Assembly: GCA_023954745.1 (NCBI GenBank)
Contig: JAGSHC010000002.1
Coordinates: 49,526-113,525 of the forward strand
DNA: 64,000 nt
Direction: 5' to 3'
From: Deltaproteobacteria bacterium
Lineage (GTDB): Bacteria; Myxococcota_A; UBA796; UBA9615
Shown one piece after another: positions 59,294 to 64,000 of this stretch. Below the pieces are notes generated by a model. The model had not been told where the DNA came from and searched no databases. It saw nothing but the letters and a program-made list of their open reading frames with translations. Each line of letters begins with the position of its first letter. Position 1 is the first letter of the stretch. The position numbers and the translations under genes are program-made.

Positions 59294-62143
59294 TCAGTTG
59301 GCCAGCGCGGTCTGTCCCGGATTCAGGGCGCCCCAGCTGCTGTTGTTCGCATCGGTCCAGTCGACTCGGCTGTTGGTGTCGGTCTCGTCGACGCGCCCGA
59401 GAGTGGTCCCGCTCGGGGTGGTGCCCGTCGCCGAGGCATCCCGCACCGCGTTGAGGCAGAAGTCCTCGTCGTAGAAGGACGGCGTCGCGCCGGCCGGCGT
59501 CGTCCATCCTCCTCGGTCGGAGATCCAGTCCGCCCGCGCCTCGGTCGAGTTGGCGGTGACGAACCCGGAACAGACGCTCGTGCCCGCGATCAGCACCGCG
59601 TCGATGAGGTCTCCCCCCAGCTCGGTCTTCAGCCAGATGGCGTTGTCGTGCGCGGTCACGTTCTCGCTCGCCGACGTCCAGAAGTCCCAGGCCCCGTCAT
59701 GGTTCTGCGGGTAGGACGACGCGGGGTACTCGTCCTTTGAGGTCGACTCGTTGCCCGAGCCATCCTCGTTGCAGTCCGCTCCGTCCAGGTGAAGGACGAT
59801 GAGGTCGTCGACGGTCACCTCGACCGCCGGGAAGGTGAAGAACTTGTAGGAGCCGCCGAACTGGGTCCCGCGACCTCGGATCTCCATCCCGCCCAAGGAC
59901 CCGGCCTCCACCGCGCGGAGCTCGATGCGGTTGCACTCCTGGCTTGCGCTCGCGCCCACGACCGTGGCCGTGAGCTCGTTGATGACGAGGTTCGCGAGGC
60001 CGAAGAAGCCCTCGAAGGAGCCAGACCGCCCTTCCTCGGGGATCTCCTGCCCCAAGGCATCGACGGCGGTGGCGGCGATGACGAGCTCGTAGGACGCGTT
60101 GGCTTCCTGCGCGCTCGTCGTGAGGGTCGCGAGGGGGCCTGCCACGACCACGTCGGTCACCGTGAGCCCCGCGATGGAGAACATCGAGGCGGTGAGGGCG
60201 GTGCTCCAGTCCCAGCTGAGCTCCACCGTCACGGTGGTGCTGTCGACGGCGATGATCTCGACGATGGAAGGGGGGGCGCCGTCGTTGTCGGCGGCGCAGG
60301 GGTCCTCACCACAGGGAGTGCTGGCGACCCCGGGGCCGCTGGGATCCAGGAACGCCGTCACGAGGTCGAACAGGCCTGACCACTGGAGCGCTCCGTGGGC
60401 CCCGGTCGTGTCAGGCGGGTTGTTGCCGGTCGGGGAGGGCCCGAGCTGCGGGTCGTACTGAAAGAGGATCGGGTCGCCCGGCCCCAGAGGGCCCGACTCC
60501 ACGGGGATACCCCAGGGTGCGGAGTGAGAGGGAGCCAGGAGCGTCAGGCCGCCCGCCCTCGCGAGGTTCTCGGTTGCGATGTTCCACACCGTGTCGTCAC
60601 CCATGTTCTCGACGTACAGGCGGGACCCGGCGATGCTCTCGGGGTAGTTGATTCCATCCACCGCGTCGGTGAAGAGCTGGAAGAGAGCGAACGCTCGCCG
60701 GCGACTCGTCGGTTCAGGGATCGCCTCCGCGAATGCCTCCAGCAGGTCGGCGACCTGGGCGGCTCGGGGGATGACGAAGCCCAGGGGACCTCCCCCCACC
60801 GTCATGACCGCAGCGTCGACGTCGACCCCTTCCTGGGCCAGGAGCGCGGTACCCATGACCGAGCCCACCGACACCCCGAGGTACGAGAGCGAGCTGTTGT
60901 CCACGAGGGCCTGGCCCTGAGCGCCCTGGAACACCTCGTCCTGGAACAGGGCGCCGTCCTCGATGACGTCGACCAGCACCCGCGTGTTCACCATCGCCTG
61001 CACGAGCCGGTTGGCGACCCCGATGAGTCGCTCGGGGTTCTGGTCGAGCGTCAGCAGGTCGTCCAGGTCGTTGAACTCGAGACCCCGCCAGGTGGTCGCG
61101 AGCACGATCATCCCGTTCCGCTCCGCAGCCACGACCGCCGGGTGCCGCCAGTTGGGGGTGTTGAGGTCGTAGGAGGGGTGCGCCGTGGCGCCGTGGCCGT
61201 AGAGGAGCACGGGCACCGACCCCGCCGGAGCGTCGGCTACGGAGCTCGGGATGATCGCGAAGACGTCGATGTCGGTCGTGCCCGTCTGGCTGATCGTCCC
61301 GTCCGGGGCGACGTCGAGGAACATGTCGTCGCGCAGGAAGTCCTGGACCGTCAGCTTCGCGCGGGCGTAGCGCCATGTCTCGTTGTGCAGGGCGTTGCTC
61401 TCACCCAGGTCCCGCACGTCGTAGAAGTCCCATTCTGTGGGCAAGGTCCGCTGGGCGAGGCCCGACTCCAGCTGCGCGTTCCCCATGTCCACGGGGAAGT
61501 CCCAGGCCAACGCGACCCCATCGGAGGAGACCCCTGCCCCGGCCAGGTCCTCCATGAGCGCTCGATAGTGGAGGGCGGCGCCGCCGTAGTCCGCCGGCGG
61601 CGTGCCTGCCACGAGGGCCTCGAACCGCTCGGGGCGGGGGAGCGCGTCCGTCGTCACCACCACTGCAGCCCGCCCAGGGGCTGTCAGCGGCCGCACGGGC
61701 TGGATCAGCAAGGCAGGGCTCCGGCCTGGGACCACGTTCTCGTCGAGCTCCGCGATGACGGGCACCCGGTCGCCGGTGACGAGGTCGACCATGAAGACCG
61801 CGTCGTCGCTCGCGTCCCCGTCCGAGCCGTCGGGCAGACCGTCGCCGGAGAGGCCTTCAATGGTGGCGACGATGGGCTGGTTGCGAGAGAACCCCTGCCG
61901 CCAGGCGATGGCCTCGGTAGGGAGTCCACCGAACCACGCCGGGTCGAGGTCCAGCCGGCCGTCCTCAGCGCCCAGGAACGCGTTGGGGAATGGGTCCTCG
62001 GGCCCCACACCGAAGAGCCCGCCCGACACGTCCGTGCCGAAGTCGACGGGGGCTGGGGTCGGCTCCGCCGGCTCGTCCGGCTCACCGGAGGGGCAAGCGG
62101 CGAGGCCGCAGCAGAGAGTCAGGGCGAGGATGATGCGGGTCAT
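59294..62143 (-). CDS. Large lipoprotein with alpha/beta hydrolase-like region and C-terminal lamin-tail-like domain
   Basis: Lipobox CGLAAC; VLLYGHGATAHP, LGVSVGSVMG; LVINELTATVVGASASQECNRIELRAVEAG. Confidence 0.75.
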   Translation of the reverse strand: MTRIILALTLCCGLAACPSGEPDEPAEPTPAPVDFGTDVSGGLFGVGPEDPFPNAFLGAEDGRLDLDPAWFGGLPTEAIAWRQGFSRNQPIVATIEGLSGDGLPDGSDGDASDDAVFMVDLVTGDRVPVIAELDENVVPGRSPALLIQPVRPLTAPGRAAVVVTTDALPRPERFEALVAGTPPADYGGAALHYRALMEDLAGAGVSSDGVALAWDFPVDMGNAQLESGLAQRTLPTEWDFYDVRDLGESNALHNETWRYARAKLTVQDFLRDDMFLDVAPDGTISQTGTTDIDVFAIIPSSVADAPAGSVPVLLYGHGATAHPSYDLNTPNWRHPAVVAAERNGMIVLATTWRGLEFNDLDDLLTLDQNPERLIGVANRLVQAMVNTRVLVDVIEDGALFQDEVFQGAQGQALVDNSSLSYLGVSVGSVMGTALLAQEGVDVDAAVMTVGGGPLGFVIPRAAQVADLLEAFAEAIPEPTSRRRAFALFQLFTDAVDGINYPESIAGSRLYVENMGDDTVWNIATENLARAGGLTLLAPSHSAPWGIPVESGPLGPGDPILFQYDPQLGPSPTGNNPPDTTGAHGALQWSGLFDLVTAFLDPSGPGVASTPCGEDPCAADNDGAPPSIVEIIAVDSTTVTVELSWDWSTALTASMFSIAGLTVTDVVVAGPLATLTTSAQEANASYELVIAATAVDALGQEIPEEGRSGSFEGFFGLANLVINELTATVVGASASQECNRIELRAVEAGSLGGMEIRGRGTQFGGSYKFFTFPAVEVTVDDLIVLHLDGADCNEDGSGNESTSKDEYPASSYPQNHDGAWDFWTSASENVTAHDNAIWLKTELGGDLIDAVLIAGTSVCSGFVTANSTEARADWISDRGGWTTPAGATPSFYDEDFCLNAVRDASATGTTPSGTTLGRVDETDTNSRVDWTDANNSSWGALNPGQTALAN

Positions 62144-62256
62144 GGAGCGCTCCGTCGACGACGGGGCAGCAAGACCAGCCCACCCCCGAACGGTGTTACC
62201 ACGGGGGCCTCCGGGGGGACGTGGGAGAACACGCCCCAGCCCAGTCTCGGCCGCTC

Positions 62257-63789
62257 CTACTGTTCGCCGGGGGTGCTCTCGGCGTCGAGAAGCGACGGGT
62301 CTTCGAGGAGCAGGACCGAGGTCATCACCATCGGGACGTAGTGGTTCAGGGCTCCGCGCTCGGAGAGGGTGAGCACGTCACGGGTGCCTTCGGTCTCGAT
62401 GGCGGTGCGCACGGCGCGCGCTCCCTGGTTGTAGCCGGCGAGGGCCAGGCCCCAGTCGCCAAACTCCGCGTAGAGGTCGCTGAGCAGACGCATCGCGGCG
62501 TCGGTCTCCTTGACCGGATCGAGGCGCTCGTCCGTGGTGTCGTCCACTTGCAGGCCGTAGCGCCGGGCGGTGGCAGGGATGAACATCCAAAGCCCCTTGC
62601 CAGGCACTCCTGGGGCGGCAGAGAGGCCCTCCTTGTACTCACCCAGGTTCGCGTAGCCCGACTCGACGAGGGGAACCGCGGCCAGCTGCGGCGGCAGGTC
62701 GTAGCGGGCGAGGGCCCCATCCACGAGCTCCGCCCACTCGGCACGCTTGTCGAGGCCCCCCGCGAAGAACGCGGCGGTCTTGGGGCGATTCACGATGCGG
62801 TCGAGGGCGCCCGCGATGGCCGCGTGGTCCCGCACGACGAATGTCTCGTCCGATGCCGCGGCCGAGACCGCAACCCGCTGCTCTGCGTCGACGGTGCGGG
62901 TCTCCACGAGTCCCGAAGCAGCCCACGCCGTCCCGAAGAGGGTGAGGGAGAGCCCGAGGGCGAAGGGAACAGCGAGGAGGCGGCGGGGAGCGGGAGGTGA
63001 GGTCAGCATCTGGATTCTCCGACGGAGCAGCGTGGGGTGGTGAAGGCCGGCGGCCATGGGGAGCGGGGGGGACGCGGCGGCGCGCAAGAGGCAGCCGCCG
63101 TATTCACGGGCGGAGACGTTGGTTCGGGACACCACCGCCTCGTCACAGGCGAGCTCCTCCAGCTCGGCAATCCGTCGGGCGAGGAGATGGGCGAATGGGT
63201 TCCAGAAACAGGTGGTGCGCAGGGCGAGGAGGAACCAGGCGATGCGGGGGTCTCCGTGGCGGTGGTGCTGGAGTTCGTGGGCGAGAGCGAGCCGGTGGTC
63301 TCGGTGTCGAGTGAGAAGCCCGCGCTCGAGCACGATGTAGCGCCGGCCGGGGCGCCAGGCGGCGAAAGACCGGTCACCGAGGCGAAGCTCGAGGCGTCCG
63401 ATGCGTCGGAGGAGGGTGGTGTCCCGCAGCGCGCGGCGCAGGGTCAGGACACACAGGGCGGCCCAGACGGCAGCGAGCGAGAGGAAGGCCGCGAGGGCGA
63501 CGAGCGCGGCGGTGCCGGAGCCGGAAGGCAGGACGAGGGCGGGGGTGTCGGCCGCGAGGCGAAGGGCGACGGCACCGCTGGCGAGGGTCTCCGAGAACAC
63601 CTGGGGCTCCGGGCGCCAGGCCGGCGATTCCGGGACCAGGGTGGCGGCGAGGGGGGCGACGATGGCGGCAGCGAGACCAGCGCGAACCACGGTGAGGGCC
63701 GCTCGACGCGACATGGGAATACGCAGAAGAGCCAACGCCCCGATCCACAGCACGGCCAACAGCAACTGCACGCTGAGGTAGGCGCTCAC
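62257..63789 (-). CDS. BlaR1/M56-type membrane metalloprotease fused to a C-terminal lytic transglycosylase (SLT) domain
   Basis: LALAHELQHHRHGD (HExxH), EELACDEAVV; TM; PLVESGYANL, GLWMFIPATARRYGLQVDDTTDERLDPVKETDAAMRLL, DWGLALAGYNQG. Confidence 0.92.
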   Translation of the reverse strand: MSAYLSVQLLLAVLWIGALALLRIPMSRRAALTVVRAGLAAAIVAPLAATLVPESPAWRPEPQVFSETLASGAVALRLAADTPALVLPSGSGTAALVALAAFLSLAAVWAALCVLTLRRALRDTTLLRRIGRLELRLGDRSFAAWRPGRRYIVLERGLLTRHRDHRLALAHELQHHRHGDPRIAWFLLALRTTCFWNPFAHLLARRIAELEELACDEAVVSRTNVSAREYGGCLLRAAASPPLPMAAGLHHPTLLRRRIQMLTSPPAPRRLLAVPFALGLSLTLFGTAWAASGLVETRTVDAEQRVAVSAAASDETFVVRDHAAIAGALDRIVNRPKTAAFFAGGLDKRAEWAELVDGALARYDLPPQLAAVPLVESGYANLGEYKEGLSAAPGVPGKGLWMFIPATARRYGLQVDDTTDERLDPVKETDAAMRLLSDLYAEFGDWGLALAGYNQGARAVRTAIETEGTRDVLTLSERGALNHYVPMVMTSVLLLEDPSLLDAESTPGEQ

Positions 63790-64000
63790 TGCTCTCTCCC
63801 GAGCTTGTCGTCCAGCAGAGACTGGAGCTCGGCGAGCTCATCGGCCGCTACAGGTTCGCTGTCGATGAGCTGCCGCAGCAGCGCGACGCGGTCTCCGCCG
63901 AACAGCGCACCCAGCATGTGCCGCACCGAGCGCGCTTCGTAGCGGGGCTTCTCCTCCGCCGGGACGTAGACGTGGGAGCGCCCCTCCTTGCGGGTGGTGA
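63786..64000 (-). CDS. BlaI/MecI-family repressor, C-terminal fragment (truncated by window end)
   Basis: TTRKEGRSHVYVPAEEKPRYEARSVRHMLGALFGGDRVALLRQLIDSEPVAADELAELQSLLDDKLGREQ*; stop overlaps GTG start of the M56-SLT gene. Confidence 0.82.
   Translation of the reverse strand, partial: TTRKEGRSHVYVPAEEKPRYEARSVRHMLGALFGGDRVALLRQLIDSEPVAADELAELQSLLDDKLGREQ

Overview
High-GC bacterial chromosome segment with Myxococcota/deltaproteobacteria-like content (lineage is inference from gene content; no 16S in the window). No prophage, IS element, CRISPR array or rRNA is visible. Conserved content: Bat operon end (BatB/C end, BatD, BatE), infA, infC, RlmN-like and TrmA/RlmD-like methyltransferases, thrS, serS-glnS(YqeY fusion), queE, M18 aminopeptidase, and tRNA-Arg(ACG), tRNA-Ser(TGA), tRNA-Ser(GCT). 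Signalling content is dense: five Ser/Thr protein kinases (three in one leftward operon), a hybrid histidine kinase, an FHA-GGDEF protein, a degenerate FHA/sigma54-activator-like protein, and an ECF-type sigma factor translationally coupled to a kinase. Best candidates for unusual biology: (1) a BlaI repressor coupled to a BlaR1-type M56 protease whose sensor position holds a lytic transglycosylase (SLT) domain (62257-64000); (2) an ECF sigma factor overlapping a gene that encodes an anti-sigma-like HxxxCxxC motif, a Ser/Thr kinase, a PEGA-like region and an FGE-like domain lacking the expected cysteines (49608-52882); (3) an infC gene with an AUU start, a perfect intrinsic terminator in its leader and no rpmI/rplT downstream (35313-36055); (4) a three-kinase operon starting with a possible catalytically dead CHAT-like protein; (5) a cluster of two paralogous B12-radical SAM enzymes and a SPASM-like radical SAM enzyme; (6) a three-copy ~53-bp tandem repeat beside a membrane-protein gene split at a 9-nt homopolymer. 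All domain calls come from reading motifs by eye; no searches were run.
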